In this document: in pieces, positions 24,865-34,235 of the stretch | Layout of the letters: each line of letters begins with the position of its first letter | Numbering within the stretch: position 1 is the first letter of the stretch | Assembly: GCF_001190945.1 (NCBI RefSeq) | Contig: NZ_CP011112.1 | Coordinates: 682,001 to 746,000, forward strand | Source: Luteipulveratus mongoliensis | GTDB taxonomy: Bacteria; Actinomycetota; Actinomycetes; Actinomycetales; Dermatophilaceae | Direction of reading: 5' to 3' | Length of the DNA: 64,000 nt | Program-made: the position numbers and the translations under genes | Notes under the pieces: model-generated | What the model saw: the letters and a program-made list of their open reading frames with translations, nothing else | What the model was told of the DNA's origin: nothing | The model's database searches: none

Positions 24865-25641
24865 TCAACCAGCGGCGCGGCGGTGGATGGCGAGGCCCGA
24901 TTCGCCGGGGGCCAGGTGGTCGATCAGACGGGACTCACGGTCGTACTCACCGTCGTGCATCGTCCGGTAGGGGATCGGCTCCTCCGTGTCCAGACCATCG
25001 AGTCTGTCTAGAAGGCAACGCTTTTCGGCCTCGAAGGCTGATCCATCGAGCCGATCGGAACGCGCGATCAGGTGCGGTCGAAGCGGCTGCATGCCGGTGT
25101 AGTGGACGGTCCCGTGCAGCAGTGGCCACAGCACGTCCTCGAGCGGACCGCTGATGCCACGCGGGCCGAGCGAGGTGCTGCGGTCGCCGGCTGCCACCAC
25201 GGTCAGGACCCGTCGCCCGACCAGTCCACCGTCGCCGTACTTGCGCACCCGCCCGGTCGCGGGATCCCGCAGCCAGAAAGCGAATCCGCTCGTCAGCACC
25301 CGGTCGAACCAGCCCTTCAGGATCGCCGGCGCGCCGTACCACCACAGCGGGAACTGCAGCACCACGGTGTCGGTCTCGCGCACCTTCGCCTGCTCGCGGC
25401 GGATGTCCTCGCTCAGCGTGCCCTCCAGCGTCGCGGCCTTCTGGCGCGAGACGAGTGGCACCGCGGTGTCGGGCTGCTCGAAGTCGGCGTCGCTGAGCAC
25501 CGGGTTCCAGCCCATGGCGTAAAGGTCGGACTCGACCACCCGATGACCCCGCCCGCGCAGGTGTTCGAGGGCCGCCGACCGCAGGCTCGCGGTCAGGGAC
25601 TTCGGGTCCGGGTGGGCGCTGATCCACAGAATTCGGTCCAT
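24865..25641 (-). CDS. NAD(P)H dehydrogenase (quinone)-like flavoprotein
   Basis: This 258-residue flavodoxin-fold reductase has the N-terminal phosphate-binding strand-loop RILWISAHPDPKSLTASLRS, the substrate/flavin loop VVLQFPLWWYGAPAILKGWF and VVAAGDRSTSLGPRG. It belongs to the NQO/KefF-like family that reduces quinones or electrophiles with two electrons. ATG 25641 follows CTGGAGGC. It is divergent from an HxlR regulator with a 76-bp intergenic region, a pairing typical of redox- or electrophile-induced reductases. Confidence 0.9.
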   Translation of the reverse strand: MDRILWISAHPDPKSLTASLRSAALEHLRGRGHRVVESDLYAMGWNPVLSDADFEQPDTAVPLVSRQKAATLEGTLSEDIRREQAKVRETDTVVLQFPLWWYGAPAILKGWFDRVLTSGFAFWLRDPATGRVRKYGDGGLVGRRVLTVVAAGDRSTSLGPRGISGPLEDVLWPLLHGTVHYTGMQPLRPHLIARSDRLDGSAFEAEKRCLLDRLDGLDTEEPIPYRTMHDGEYDRESRLIDHLAPGESGLAIHRRAAG

Positions 25642-25717
25642 GCCTCCAGGCTGAGCGAGGTCGTACGATAGGCGCAAGTACGCACTCTGTTGTCTAGTAG
25701 TGACCAAAAGGATAGTA

Positions 25718-26065
25718 ATGCGTCGTTCCGTGGAAACTGCCCTGCAGGTCTGCCCGGTCGAGGTCGGTGTGGCCGTGCTCGGCGGCGCCTGGAAGCTCAC
25801 GATCGTCAAGCATCTGGGCAAGCGGCCACATCGCTTCGGCGAGCTCGGTCGCGCGGTCGGGACCGTCACACCGCGGGTGCTGACCCGCCAGCTGCGCGAG
25901 CTGGAGGCGGACGGTCTCGTCTCCCGCACCGTCTTCGCGGAGGTGCCACCGCGGGTGGAGTACGCCCTCACCGACCTGGGCGAGACCCTGCGGCCGGCCG
26001 TGGCGTGGCTGGACGACTGGGGCGCGACGTACGCCGAGGCGCACGCGGGTGAGACCCACGAGTAG
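25718..26065 (+). CDS. HxlR-family transcriptional regulator
   Basis: The winged-helix regulator has 115 residues from ATG 25718, which has AAAAGGA five bases upstream; GTG 25700 is possible. HxlR signatures are CPVEVGVAVLGGAWKLTIVK, FGELGRAVGTVTPRVLTRQL and DGLVSRTVFAEVPPRVEYAL. The single Cys in VCPVE is the usual redox- or electrophile-sensing position. It probably controls the divergent NQO-like reductase and itself through the intervening region, which contains GTACGATAGGCGCAAGTAC. Confidence 0.9.
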   Translation: MRRSVETALQVCPVEVGVAVLGGAWKLTIVKHLGKRPHRFGELGRAVGTVTPRVLTRQLRELEADGLVSRTVFAEVPPRVEYALTDLGETLRPAVAWLDDWGATYAEAHAGETHE

Positions 26066-26170
26066 CAACCGCTGTCGGTGCCTTGTCACATTCTGGGGAG
26101 CGGCGACGTCAACCCGATGTACGGACCGATGAAGGCGCCGGACGACCGCGCCCGACCAGGAGGACAGCTC

Positions 26171-27523
26171 GTGAGCACCGACCAGATTCCCGCCACTCAA
26201 GGCCCCGTCTTCGTGCCCTCCGACGACGGGTACGAGGAGGAGATCGCCGGCTACAACCGCATCGTCACCCATCGACCGCAGCTCGTCGTGGGCGCCGAGA
26301 CGGTGGAGGACATCGCGACTGCCGTGCAGTACGCCGGCCGCGAGGGTCTGTCGGTCGGGGTTCAGGCCACCGGGCACGGCCCGACGGTGCCGGCCGACGG
26401 CGTACTCATCACCACGCATCGCATGCGTGACGTGGAGGTCGACCCGCAGGCGCGGACGGCGCGCGTCGCCGCTGGGGCGCAGGGCTCAGACGTCCTAGCC
26501 GCGGCCGCCTCGCACGGGTTGGCGCCGCTGGGTGGTTCGACGGGAGCGACCGGATTCATCGGGTACCTCTTGGGTGGCGGGCTGCCGATGCTCGGCCGCC
26601 AGTTCGGCTACGCCGCGGACCGTGTCCGGTCGATCGACGTGGTGACCGCGGACGGCACGGCGCGGACGGTGACGCCGGACAACGGGTCGGACCTGTTCTG
26701 GGCGCTGCTCGGTGCGCGCGGCAACTTCGGTGTCGTGGCCTCCGTCGAGGTCGACCTGGTGCCGGTGGACGAGGTGATCGGCGGCAGCCTGGCGTTCGTG
26801 GGCAAGGAGGCCGACGCCGTCATCCGCGCGTACTTCGCCTGGCTGCCCAGCTGTCCGGACGACGTGTCCACCTCGATCGCGTCGATGCAGATGCCCGACC
26901 AGCCGTTCATCCCCGAGCCGATCCGTGGGCAGCGGACCGTGCAGGTGCGCTTCCTGTCGACCGGGTCGCCCGAGACCGGCTTCGTCGACGCGCTGAGCGC
27001 CGCCGGGTCACCGGTCCTGGGCGCGGTGGGCCCGATGCGGTACGCCGACGTCGCGACCATCCACAACGAGCCGACCACGCCGACGGTCTTCGCCGGTCGG
27101 AACGGTCTGCTCCGCGAGCTCGACGAGGCCGGCGTGGAGGTGTTGGTCGCGCACCTCGGGTCTGCGGGCGATGACCGCTACCTCGCCGAGGTCCGTCACC
27201 TCGGAGGTGCGCTCGCCGTGGACCCCGGCGGCCGAACCTGCATCGATCGACGCGACGGTGCCTTGACGCTCTACACCGGAACCCCGCTGTACGGCATCGA
27301 CGAGGACACCGCGGTCGCGGCCCAGCATGAGCTGCACTCGGCCATCGAGCCGTGGAGTCTCGGTGCGGTCAACACGATGTTCCTGACCGGAGCGGGTAGG
27401 CCCGGGGAGCTCGAGTCGGCGTTCACACCGGAGGCCTTCCAGCGGTTGCGGGACATCAAGCGCCAGTACGACCCGAGCAACATGTTCCGCGTCAACCGCA
27501 ACATCACCCCTGCCGCCGGCTGA
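26171..27523 (+). CDS. FAD-binding oxidoreductase (berberine-bridge/PCMH type)
   Basis: The protein has 450 residues from GTG 26171, which is preceded by CAGGAGGACAG; the open frame extends to 26078 without family sequence. It has the PCMH FAD fold (PQLVVGAETVEDIATAVQYA, ATGHGPTVPADGVLITTHRM, GGSTGATGFIGYLLGGGLPM, GRQFGYAADRVRSIDVVTAD) and a C-terminal BBE segment (RLRDIKRQYDPSNMFRVN). The usual bicovalent His/Cys flavin attachment is not obvious; the His of ATGHGP may hold FAD. These enzymes oxidise alcohols or sugars with O2. It follows the HxlR gene and may be co-regulated. Confidence 0.88.
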   Translation: MSTDQIPATQGPVFVPSDDGYEEEIAGYNRIVTHRPQLVVGAETVEDIATAVQYAGREGLSVGVQATGHGPTVPADGVLITTHRMRDVEVDPQARTARVAAGAQGSDVLAAAASHGLAPLGGSTGATGFIGYLLGGGLPMLGRQFGYAADRVRSIDVVTADGTARTVTPDNGSDLFWALLGARGNFGVVASVEVDLVPVDEVIGGSLAFVGKEADAVIRAYFAWLPSCPDDVSTSIASMQMPDQPFIPEPIRGQRTVQVRFLSTGSPETGFVDALSAAGSPVLGAVGPMRYADVATIHNEPTTPTVFAGRNGLLRELDEAGVEVLVAHLGSAGDDRYLAEVRHLGGALAVDPGGRTCIDRRDGALTLYTGTPLYGIDEDTAVAAQHELHSAIEPWSLGAVNTMFLTGAGRPGELESAFTPEAFQRLRDIKRQYDPSNMFRVNRNITPAAG

Positions 27524-27580
27524 GCCGCCCTCCCGTTGGTTGAGCCGCCCTCCCGTTGGTTGAGCCGCCCTCCCGTTGGT
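27521..27580. repeat. Three tandem 20-bp repeats at the edge of a palindromic element
   Basis: The unit TGAGCCGCCCTCCCGTTGGT occurs three times exactly at 27521, 27541 and 27561. It overlaps the stop codon of the FAD oxidoreductase gene and runs into element copy 4. Each unit includes the element terminus GTTGGTTGAGCC. Confidence 0.95.
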
Positions 27581-27699
27581 TGAGCCGGGCGAGCGCCCTG
27601 GCGCGAGCCCGAGTCGAAACCCGGTGACGCTCAGGGAGACTCAGCGTCCGCGGTCACCTGGTTTCGACCCGGCTCCGCTGGCGCTCCGCCGGCTCAACC
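27575..27699. repeat. Nested palindromic element, copy 4 (subfamily A)
   Basis: The outer ends are GTTGGTTGAGCCGG and CCGGCTCAACCAGC, with inner arms GAGTCGAAACCCGGTGAC and GTCACCTGGTTTCGACC. It is preceded by three tandem copies of its own terminal sequence. The layout matches copies at 8927 and 23643. Confidence 0.85.
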
Positions 27700-27881
27700 A
27701 GCGGTGTCGGGCTACGCTCGGACTGTGCCGCCGACCTTGGTCCCGCTTCCCCTGTATGGGGAGGACCACTCGCGCGGCGATCTCGCTCCCTGACGACAGC
27801 TCAGCCCCTGGGCCGAATTCTGCCTGAGCACAGGCGAACTCGCGCTCGAGACCGAGCCAACCATCGTCGTACGGAGCCACT
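27700..27881. other. Non-coding stretch before the MFS gene
   Basis: Together with the repeats at 27521-27699 this makes a 358-bp gap without a supported gene. A short frame starting GTG 27723 (VPPTLVPLPLYGEDHSRG) and a further open stretch (EFCLSTGELALETEPTIVV) look protein-like but are in different frames. They may be a decayed gene. The region must also hold the promoter of the MFS gene. Confidence 0.3.
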
Positions 27882-29036
27882 ATGTCCCGCACTACCGACG
27901 GCCTGGTGAGCCGTCCGCATGTCCCCAGAACGCTGCTGTCGAGCCTGCTGGGCCGGCTGCCGGTCGGGATGATGCCGGTCGCGCTGGTGCTGTTCGTCCG
28001 CGACAGCGACCGGTCGTTCGACTCTGCGGGTCTGATCATGGCGGCGTACGCCCTGGGTGCCTGCATCGGCGGGCCTGTCTTCTCGCGGTGGATGGACCGC
28101 GCCGGGCAGGGGCGGCCGCTCGTCATCGCCGGGACGATCTCAGCGCTCCCCATTGCGTCGCTGCCCTGGGTGCCGTGGGCGCTGGTCCTGGCGCTCGTGC
28201 TGGTCGGCGGGTTCGCCACCCCTCCGTTGGAGCCGGCGCTGCGTGCCTTGTGGCCACACCTGGTCGATCCGGCACGCCTACCCTCCGCCTTTGCGATCGA
28301 TGCCGCTGCACAGGAGCTGATCTTCGTGCTCGGCCCGCTGCTGGTCCTCGCGACATCGAGTGTGTCCGCATCGGGTGGTCTGATCGCGGCTGCCGTCGTC
28401 ACCGCCGCTGGCGTCGCATCCTTCATCACCGGTCAGCCGTCGCGGGATTGGGTTGCACCACAACAGGTTTCGCGACACTGGCTCGGACCGCTGCGATCGC
28501 GTCGCCTCGTCCTCCTGTACGTCGCCATCGTGGGGCTTGGCCTCACAGTGGGCTCGCTACCGGTCGCGTTCGTCGCGTACGCCGAGAGCGAGAGTGTGCG
28601 CGGCCTCGGCTCATGGCTCGTCGCACTCAACGCCCTCGGTGCGCTCGCAGGCGGCGTGACCTACAGCCGACTGCGGCAGCATCCCGATGCCGGCCGCGCA
28701 GTCGGGATCCTGTTCGCAGCGCTCGGCCTCACCTACCTGCCGCTCGCCCTCGTCCCGGGACCGGTGGCGATGGGCGGGCTCGTCTTGCTGAGCGGCGTCT
28801 TCCTCCCACCGGCGCTGACCTGCGCGTTCCAGCTGGTCGACCGCTGGGCGCCGACCGGTACGACGACCGAGGCCTTCGCCTGGATCATCAGTGCGTTCCT
28901 GGTCGGCTCGTCGGGCGGAGCCGCGTTGTCAGGGACGTTCGCCGACGGCGGTCACCTCAGCGCGCCCTACCTTCTCGGAGCCGCCGCAGCCCTGCTCGCC
29001 GGCGCCATCGCTGCAGCCACCACCGCAGTAGGTTGA
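27882..29036 (+). CDS. MFS transporter
   Basis: The major facilitator protein has 384 residues and about 12 membrane helices, beginning RTLLSSLLGRLPVGMMPVAL. It has an MFS-type loop GPVFSRWMDRAGQGRPLVIA and a second-half VYSRLRQ-like loop (GGVTYSRLRQHPDAGRAVG). The family exports drugs or other small molecules by proton antiport; the substrate is unknown. Its stop (GTA GGT TGA) lies in a GGTTGAG sequence that resembles one end of the palindromic element family, at the left border of the accessory region. Confidence 0.88.
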   Translation: MSRTTDGLVSRPHVPRTLLSSLLGRLPVGMMPVALVLFVRDSDRSFDSAGLIMAAYALGACIGGPVFSRWMDRAGQGRPLVIAGTISALPIASLPWVPWALVLALVLVGGFATPPLEPALRALWPHLVDPARLPSAFAIDAAAQELIFVLGPLLVLATSSVSASGGLIAAAVVTAAGVASFITGQPSRDWVAPQQVSRHWLGPLRSRRLVLLYVAIVGLGLTVGSLPVAFVAYAESESVRGLGSWLVALNALGALAGGVTYSRLRQHPDAGRAVGILFAALGLTYLPLALVPGPVAMGGLVLLSGVFLPPALTCAFQLVDRWAPTGTTTEAFAWIISAFLVGSSGGAALSGTFADGGHLSAPYLLGAAAALLAGAIAAATTAVG

Positions 29037-29048
29037 GTCAGCCGGCTG
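29031..29048. repeat. Half-copy (left end) of the palindromic element
   Basis: GGTTGAGTCAGCCGGCTG matches the left terminus GGTTGAGCCGGCTGG of copy 1 apart from a three-base insertion. No right half follows locally; a right end without a left half occurs at 49280-49297. It supplies the stop codon of the MFS gene. Confidence 0.45.
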
Positions 29049-29166
29049 TCCAACTCCACGAGCAGGCCACTCAGTCCAGGCCCCGCTGTGGCGATCTCCG
29101 AGAGATCACACGACACCATGCGTTGAAGTCCTACCTCAGCGAGAATGAGCCGATGGGGTGGCGGGC

Positions 29167-31929
29167 ATGATGGAGTGGAGCGACGCGGCGCGGTCTGTCT
29201 GGGGTAAGACCGACCCGAAGAGCGACACCTCCATGCCGCTCGTACGCCATCTCGAGGACACGGCCGCGGTCGCCGGACACGTATGGGACCACTGGCTGCC
29301 GACCAGCATCAAGCAACACGTGGGCGCGGCGTTGCCGCGTGGCGAGGCGGACGGGCGCACCCTCCTCACCTGGCTTGCCGGCGTGCACGATGTCGGCAAG
29401 GCCAGTCCGGCGTTCGCGGTCAAGGCGCGGAAGGCCCCGGGTTTCGGACACCTCGTCGGGGAGATGGAGGCCCAGGGCCTCGTGTGCGGTACGCCAATCG
29501 CGCCTCTCCCTCCGCACTGCCGGGTCGGGCACTCGTTGGTGGAACGATGGTTGGAGCGATTCCAGCCTGCGAGGCGAGCGTCGCCGAGCCTGGCGGTGGT
29601 CGTCGGCGGTCACCACGGTGTGCAGCCGACGGTGATGGATCTGCGCGCGATCCGCCGCGAGCACCTCGGAGCCACACCCGAGTGGGAGGCGGCGCAGACC
29701 GAGATCTTGACGCACATGGCCCAGCTCACTGGCGCCGACGACAGGCTGCACGACTGGTTGCGACAGCCGCTCCCGCTGACGTCCCAGGTACTCCTCACAG
29801 CGAGCGTGGTTGTCGCGGACTGGTTGGCCAGCGACACCTTGCGGTTCCCGCACCAGGATCCCTCAGCCTCCGCCGTGCGTCTGGCACGAGCCGACCTTGA
29901 TCGTGACCTGCTGGGGCCGTGGCACGCCACTGATCCGGGTTCTGACGTCAATGACGTGATGTCCCAACGGTTCCCACGGCTCAAAGGAGTGTCGGCGAAC
30001 TCCGTTCAGACGGCGGCGGTGCGGGCGGCACGCGCGACATCGTCACCGTGCCTCATGCTGATCGAGGCGCCGATGGGTGCAGGCAAGACGGAGGCGGCGC
30101 TCATGGTGGCGGAGGTGCTTGCCCACCGGTTCGGTCAAGGCGGAGTACTGATGGGGCTCCCGACCATGGCGACCTCCGGCGCGATGTTCGGACGCGTTCT
30201 GGACTGGTTAGACCATGCCAACGTCGGAGTCCGCGCCAGTGTGACCTTGGCCCACAGCAAGGCCGGGCTCGACGACAGGTACGCCGGTCTGGTCGCGAAC
30301 GGACGCGTCAGGGGCGTGGGCGAGCCTGAAGGTGAACGAGATTCGGTCGCGGTGGTCAGCTCGTGGTTACGAGGTCGTCGCAAGGGCTCGCTCGCGAGCA
30401 TGGTCGTCGGCACCATCGACCAAGCGCTCTTCGGGGCTCTGCAGGTCAGGCACGTGGCCCTCAGACAACTCGCGCTGGCTGGCAAGGTCGTCGTTCTCGA
30501 CGAGGTTCACGCGGCGGACGCCTACATGCAGCGTTACCTCGTGCGGGTTCTCGAGTGGCTGGGCGCGTATGGCACTCCGGTCATACTCCTGTCCGCGACA
30601 CTGCCGCCGGCGCGCAGAGCCGAGCTGCTGGGCGCCTACGCCAGGGGCAGGGATCTCCCGCCGGTGCTAGTGACGGCCGAGGTGGAGTACCCGCGCATCA
30701 GCGTGCAGAGCGCCGACCTCGTGGAGAACCACGTTCCGTGGGACGGGCGTCGGACGTCCGTGACGGTCGAGGCTCTGCCCGACGGTGTCGGGCATCTGGT
30801 CGCCGCTATCCGACCGGTCGTCGCCGACGGAGCGTGCGTGGCTGTCATCCACAACACGGTCAGGCGCGCGCAGGGGACGTACGACGCGTTGGTCGCCGAG
30901 CTCGATGAGGCGCGAGTTGTGTTGCTGCACAGTCAGTTTGTCGCCGTTGATCGCATGAAGAAGGAGAGAGCGCTCCGCGACGCGCTCGGTCCACAGGCAT
31001 TAGGAAGACCGCAAGGGTTCGTGGTGGTCGGCACCCAGGTGCTCGAGCAGTCGCTCGACATCGACGTCGACCTGATGGTGTCCGAACTGGCACCGGTCGA
31101 CTTGATCCTGCAACGGATCGGCCGGTTGCACCGACATCCGCGCGGGGTCGGCGAACGTGACCGGCCACCAACAGCGCGACGTCCGCGGCTCCTGCTCACC
31201 GGCGTACGTGACTGGAGCTCGTCGCCACCGGAGCCTGATCGGGGCAGTCAAGCGGTGTACGGCCAGAGTGCGCTTTTGCGTGCCGCGACCGTCCTCGCAC
31301 CTCACCTCGACGGCGCGCCGGTCCAGGTGCCCGACGATGTCTCCGGTCTGGTCGACGCGGCGTACGCGCCCGGCCTGCCCTGTCCGGCGGGTTGGGAGAC
31401 GGCCTGGGCTGAGGCGGAGGCCGCGGCACGGACGCAGGACGCTCTGCAGGCGAGGAATGCGGGCGACTTCCTCCTGGGCAGCCCAACATCCACGACGCTC
31501 GTGGGGTGGCTGGAGGCGCGCGTGAGCGACACCGACGACCCGGGCGCGCGTCCGCAGGTGCGTGACGGCGAGGACGGTATCGAGGTGGTCGTAATCCAGG
31601 ACGTCGCAGGCGAGCTGCGCGCCCTGCCATGCGGCCCGATCGGCGGGAGGCGCCTGCCGCTGCGCGAGGCGGACATCGACGACAAGCTGGCCAAGCAGGT
31701 CGCGGGCTACACCCTGCGGCTGCCCATGAGGTTGTGCCGCGGCCCAAGAGGAGAGCGGGTTGTTGACGATTTAGAGCGCCAGGGAAGGGAATTCGCAGGA
31801 TGGCAGCGATCCCGGTGGCTGACGGGCGTGCTCGTGCTATCACTGGATCACGACCTCAAGGGAGAGGTCGACGGGACAGGGGTGCGGTACGACCTGAGGC
31901 GGGGGCTTCTGGTCGGTGCCGACGGGTAG
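29167..31929 (+). CDS. cas3: CRISPR-associated helicase/nuclease Cas3 (type I-E)
   Basis: The protein has about 920 residues from ATG 29167 (GTG 29158 and ATG 29170 are alternatives). The N-terminal HD nuclease shows HLEDTAAVAGHVWDHW and GVHDVGKASPAF (His-Asp near residues 74-75). The superfamily 2 helicase shows Walker A APMGAGKTEAAL (about 300), the DEVH box VVLDEVHAAD (about 445), LSATLPP, and motif VI region LILQRIGRLHRH. Cas3 is recruited by Cascade to R-loops and degrades the target DNA. It is the first gene of the cas operon, with 10 bp to cse1. All catalytic motifs look intact, so interference should be functional. Confidence 0.96.
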   Translation: MMEWSDAARSVWGKTDPKSDTSMPLVRHLEDTAAVAGHVWDHWLPTSIKQHVGAALPRGEADGRTLLTWLAGVHDVGKASPAFAVKARKAPGFGHLVGEMEAQGLVCGTPIAPLPPHCRVGHSLVERWLERFQPARRASPSLAVVVGGHHGVQPTVMDLRAIRREHLGATPEWEAAQTEILTHMAQLTGADDRLHDWLRQPLPLTSQVLLTASVVVADWLASDTLRFPHQDPSASAVRLARADLDRDLLGPWHATDPGSDVNDVMSQRFPRLKGVSANSVQTAAVRAARATSSPCLMLIEAPMGAGKTEAALMVAEVLAHRFGQGGVLMGLPTMATSGAMFGRVLDWLDHANVGVRASVTLAHSKAGLDDRYAGLVANGRVRGVGEPEGERDSVAVVSSWLRGRRKGSLASMVVGTIDQALFGALQVRHVALRQLALAGKVVVLDEVHAADAYMQRYLVRVLEWLGAYGTPVILLSATLPPARRAELLGAYARGRDLPPVLVTAEVEYPRISVQSADLVENHVPWDGRRTSVTVEALPDGVGHLVAAIRPVVADGACVAVIHNTVRRAQGTYDALVAELDEARVVLLHSQFVAVDRMKKERALRDALGPQALGRPQGFVVVGTQVLEQSLDIDVDLMVSELAPVDLILQRIGRLHRHPRGVGERDRPPTARRPRLLLTGVRDWSSSPPEPDRGSQAVYGQSALLRAATVLAPHLDGAPVQVPDDVSGLVDAAYAPGLPCPAGWETAWAEAEAAARTQDALQARNAGDFLLGSPTSTTLVGWLEARVSDTDDPGARPQVRDGEDGIEVVVIQDVAGELRALPCGPIGGRRLPLREADIDDKLAKQVAGYTLRLPMRLCRGPRGERVVDDLERQGREFAGWQRSRWLTGVLVLSLDHDLKGEVDGTGVRYDLRRGLLVGADG

Positions 31930-31939
31930 GGGGTTGGCC

Positions 31940-33586
31940 GTGGCCGAGTCGTCCTTCGATCTGCTCACGCAGCCCTGGGTTGCCGTCCGGGACGACGACG
32001 GCGTGCACGAGCTGTCGCTGATCGACACATTTGCGCGGGCGCACGAGTTGACAGGTCTTGCTGGGGAGCTGGCCACCCAGGATCTCGCGGTGCTGCGACT
32101 TCTCCTGGTGATCCTGCGTCGGACGATGGGTTCGGTCCGCGGGGACGGCGAGGCGATCGACCGCTGGGCGGAGTGGTGGCAGGCCGAGTCACTGCCCACA
32201 CCACAGATCGACGCCTACCTGGCCGGCTGCTCCGAACGGTTCGACCTCCTGCACCCCACGACACCGTTCATGCAGGTGGCCGGGCTCGAGGCGGGCAAGA
32301 CGTCCGGCCTGGTCAAGCTGATTGGCGACGTGCCGGACGGACACCGGTACTTCACCCTCCGGTCGGGTGCGGGTCTGCGGTCGCTGTCATACGCCGAGGC
32401 GGCGCGGTGGGTGGTGCACTGTCAGGCGTTCGACCCGTCCGGCATCAAGTCCGGAGCGCTGGACGATGGACGGACCAAAGGCGGCAGGGGCTACCCCATC
32501 GGAACCGGCTGGACCGGTCGCTGCGGTCTCGTCGTCATGGAGGGCGCAAACCTCAAGGAGACGCTGCTCCTGAACTTGCGCCTCGATCCGGACGACGCCC
32601 CCGAAGACCGGCCCGTCTGGGAGCGGGAGATACCGACCGAGACACCCGATCCGATGCACGTCGTCGCGGCTGGTCCCTGTGACCTGATGACCTGGCCGAT
32701 TCGGCGAATCCGGTTGATACACAACGGTTCTGAGGTCACCGACGCCATCATCGCCAACGGCACTCCCGTGCAGTGGCACAACCAGCACCGGCTCGAGACG
32801 ATGACGGCGTGGCGCCGCAGCTCCGGTCAGGAGAAGAAGCACGGTGTGCCCGCCTACATGCCGCACGAGCACGATGCCAACCGCTCGTTCTGGCGAGGTC
32901 TGCAAAGCCTCATGGTGACCGGCGGCGAGCGGCGTACCACCAGCAATGACGCCGAGCAGTCGCTGCCGCCGCGCACCCTCGACTGGATCGCGACCCTGCA
33001 GGCCGATGACGCTCTGGACGTGGACCACCCGACCCGGATGCGTGCGATCGGCATGGTCTATGGCAGCAACAGCTCGGTGGTGGCGAGCGTGGTCGACGAC
33101 GCGTTGCAGCTGAGGCTGTCCGTGCTGACCGACTCGGACCTCGAAGCAGAGGTGGTCGCCGCGCTCCGGGCCGCGGACGAGGGCGTACAAGCCCTGGCCA
33201 ACCTGGCAGCCAACCTGGCCCGCGCGTCGGGCGCTCTGCCCGAGGAGGATCGCGAGGCGGCTCGGGCGCAGGGCTACTACGGCCTGGACCAGGGCTTTCG
33301 CCGATGGGTGTCGACGTTGTCGACGCGCTCGGACCCGACCGAGCGGCGTACGGCGTGGCAGAGCTACGTCCATCACACGCTCGGGGCGATGGGTGACGCA
33401 CTCGTCACAGCCTCTGGTGATCAGGTCTGGCGTGGCCGACTCGTCACCCAGACCAAAGGCGGCGAGCGTCTCGTCAACGCGCCCGTCGCACACCTGTGGT
33501 TCACCGGCACGCTGCGCTCGGTCCTCCCGGCCGCGAACCAGGTCCAACCCAGTGACCGCACCACACCGGAGAGCGCCGATGTCTGA
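31940..33586 (+). CDS. cse1: Cascade large subunit Cse1 (Cas8e)
   Basis: The protein has 548 residues from GTG 31940. The Cse1/CasA N-terminus FDLLTQPWVAVRDDDGVHEL is clear, as are the segments FMQVAGLEAGKTSGLVKLIG and GGRGYPIGTGWTGRCGLV. The C-terminal four-helix region is present. Cse1 recognises the PAM and recruits Cas3. It overlaps cse2 by eight bases. Its length is slightly above that of the E. coli protein, as usual in actinobacteria. Confidence 0.95.
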   Translation: MAESSFDLLTQPWVAVRDDDGVHELSLIDTFARAHELTGLAGELATQDLAVLRLLLVILRRTMGSVRGDGEAIDRWAEWWQAESLPTPQIDAYLAGCSERFDLLHPTTPFMQVAGLEAGKTSGLVKLIGDVPDGHRYFTLRSGAGLRSLSYAEAARWVVHCQAFDPSGIKSGALDDGRTKGGRGYPIGTGWTGRCGLVVMEGANLKETLLLNLRLDPDDAPEDRPVWEREIPTETPDPMHVVAAGPCDLMTWPIRRIRLIHNGSEVTDAIIANGTPVQWHNQHRLETMTAWRRSSGQEKKHGVPAYMPHEHDANRSFWRGLQSLMVTGGERRTTSNDAEQSLPPRTLDWIATLQADDALDVDHPTRMRAIGMVYGSNSSVVASVVDDALQLRLSVLTDSDLEAEVVAALRAADEGVQALANLAANLARASGALPEEDREAARAQGYYGLDQGFRRWVSTLSTRSDPTERRTAWQSYVHHTLGAMGDALVTASGDQVWRGRLVTQTKGGERLVNAPVAHLWFTGTLRSVLPAANQVQPSDRTTPESADV

Positions 33587-34235
33587 GTCGACAGCAACCA
33601 GGTCCACGACCGATCAGGTCATGGACGCAGCCCGAGAGCGGATCTCCGAGCTGCAACGCGACTACCTCCCCAGCGGTGCCCGCGACCAACCCACGGCGCG
33701 CGCGGCCGGGATGATGGCCGCGCTGCGACGTCTCGAGCCGTCGGCCCTCACAGCCGAGCCGAAGGTGTGGGAGCTGACCCTCGGTGGTCTGCCGCCCGGG
33801 CTCGCCGGCCATGGCGACCAGCCGTCCCGCGCGGAGCGAGCGGTTCACGCGGGACTGGTGTTGTACGCCGTACACCAGCAGTCCCGGCCGGAACCGATGC
33901 ACGTGCCGGGTGTCTCCCTGGGCGCGGCGATCCGGAGGCTGGCGAAGGCGCGGTCGCCGAAGGACGAGCTCGACCCGGCCACGCTGCGACGATTCGAGCA
34001 GGTCATCGTCTCGACCACGTGGGAGCGACGGCTCTATCACCTGCGCGAGCTGATGACCCTCCTTCGCGCCCATCGGCTGCCGCTCGACCACGTTCGCCTG
34101 ACCGGGGACCTGTTCGACCTGCAACTGGCCGTGTCCGTTGAGCGCGTACGACTTCGGTGGGGCCGCGACCTGCACCGACCCGGTCGATCAGAGGACCAGA
34201 CCACTTCAGCAAGTCAGGACGGAGACCAGCCATGA
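33579..34235 (+). CDS. cse2: Cascade small subunit Cse2 (Cas11)
   Basis: The protein has 218 residues from ATG 33579. Cse2/CasB features are an all-helical fold with RDYLPSGARDQPTARAAGMM, ALRRLEPSALTAEPKVWELT and IVSTTWERRLYHLRELMTLL followed by LDHVRLTGDLFDLQ. The dimer forms the belly of Cascade and stabilises the displaced strand. The stop overlaps the cas7e start (ATGA). Confidence 0.93.
   Translation: MSESTATRSTTDQVMDAARERISELQRDYLPSGARDQPTARAAGMMAALRRLEPSALTAEPKVWELTLGGLPPGLAGHGDQPSRAERAVHAGLVLYAVHQQSRPEPMHVPGVSLGAAIRRLAKARSPKDELDPATLRRFEQVIVSTTWERRLYHLRELMTLLRAHRLPLDHVRLTGDLFDLQLAVSVERVRLRWGRDLHRPGRSEDQTTSASQDGDQP

Noticed and set aside
29141-29151. GAGAATGAGCC before cas3, resembling the end of the CRISPR repeat
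   Set aside because: Only ten or so bases match, with no hairpin or period; no evidence of a separate repeat or of autoregulatory crRNA.
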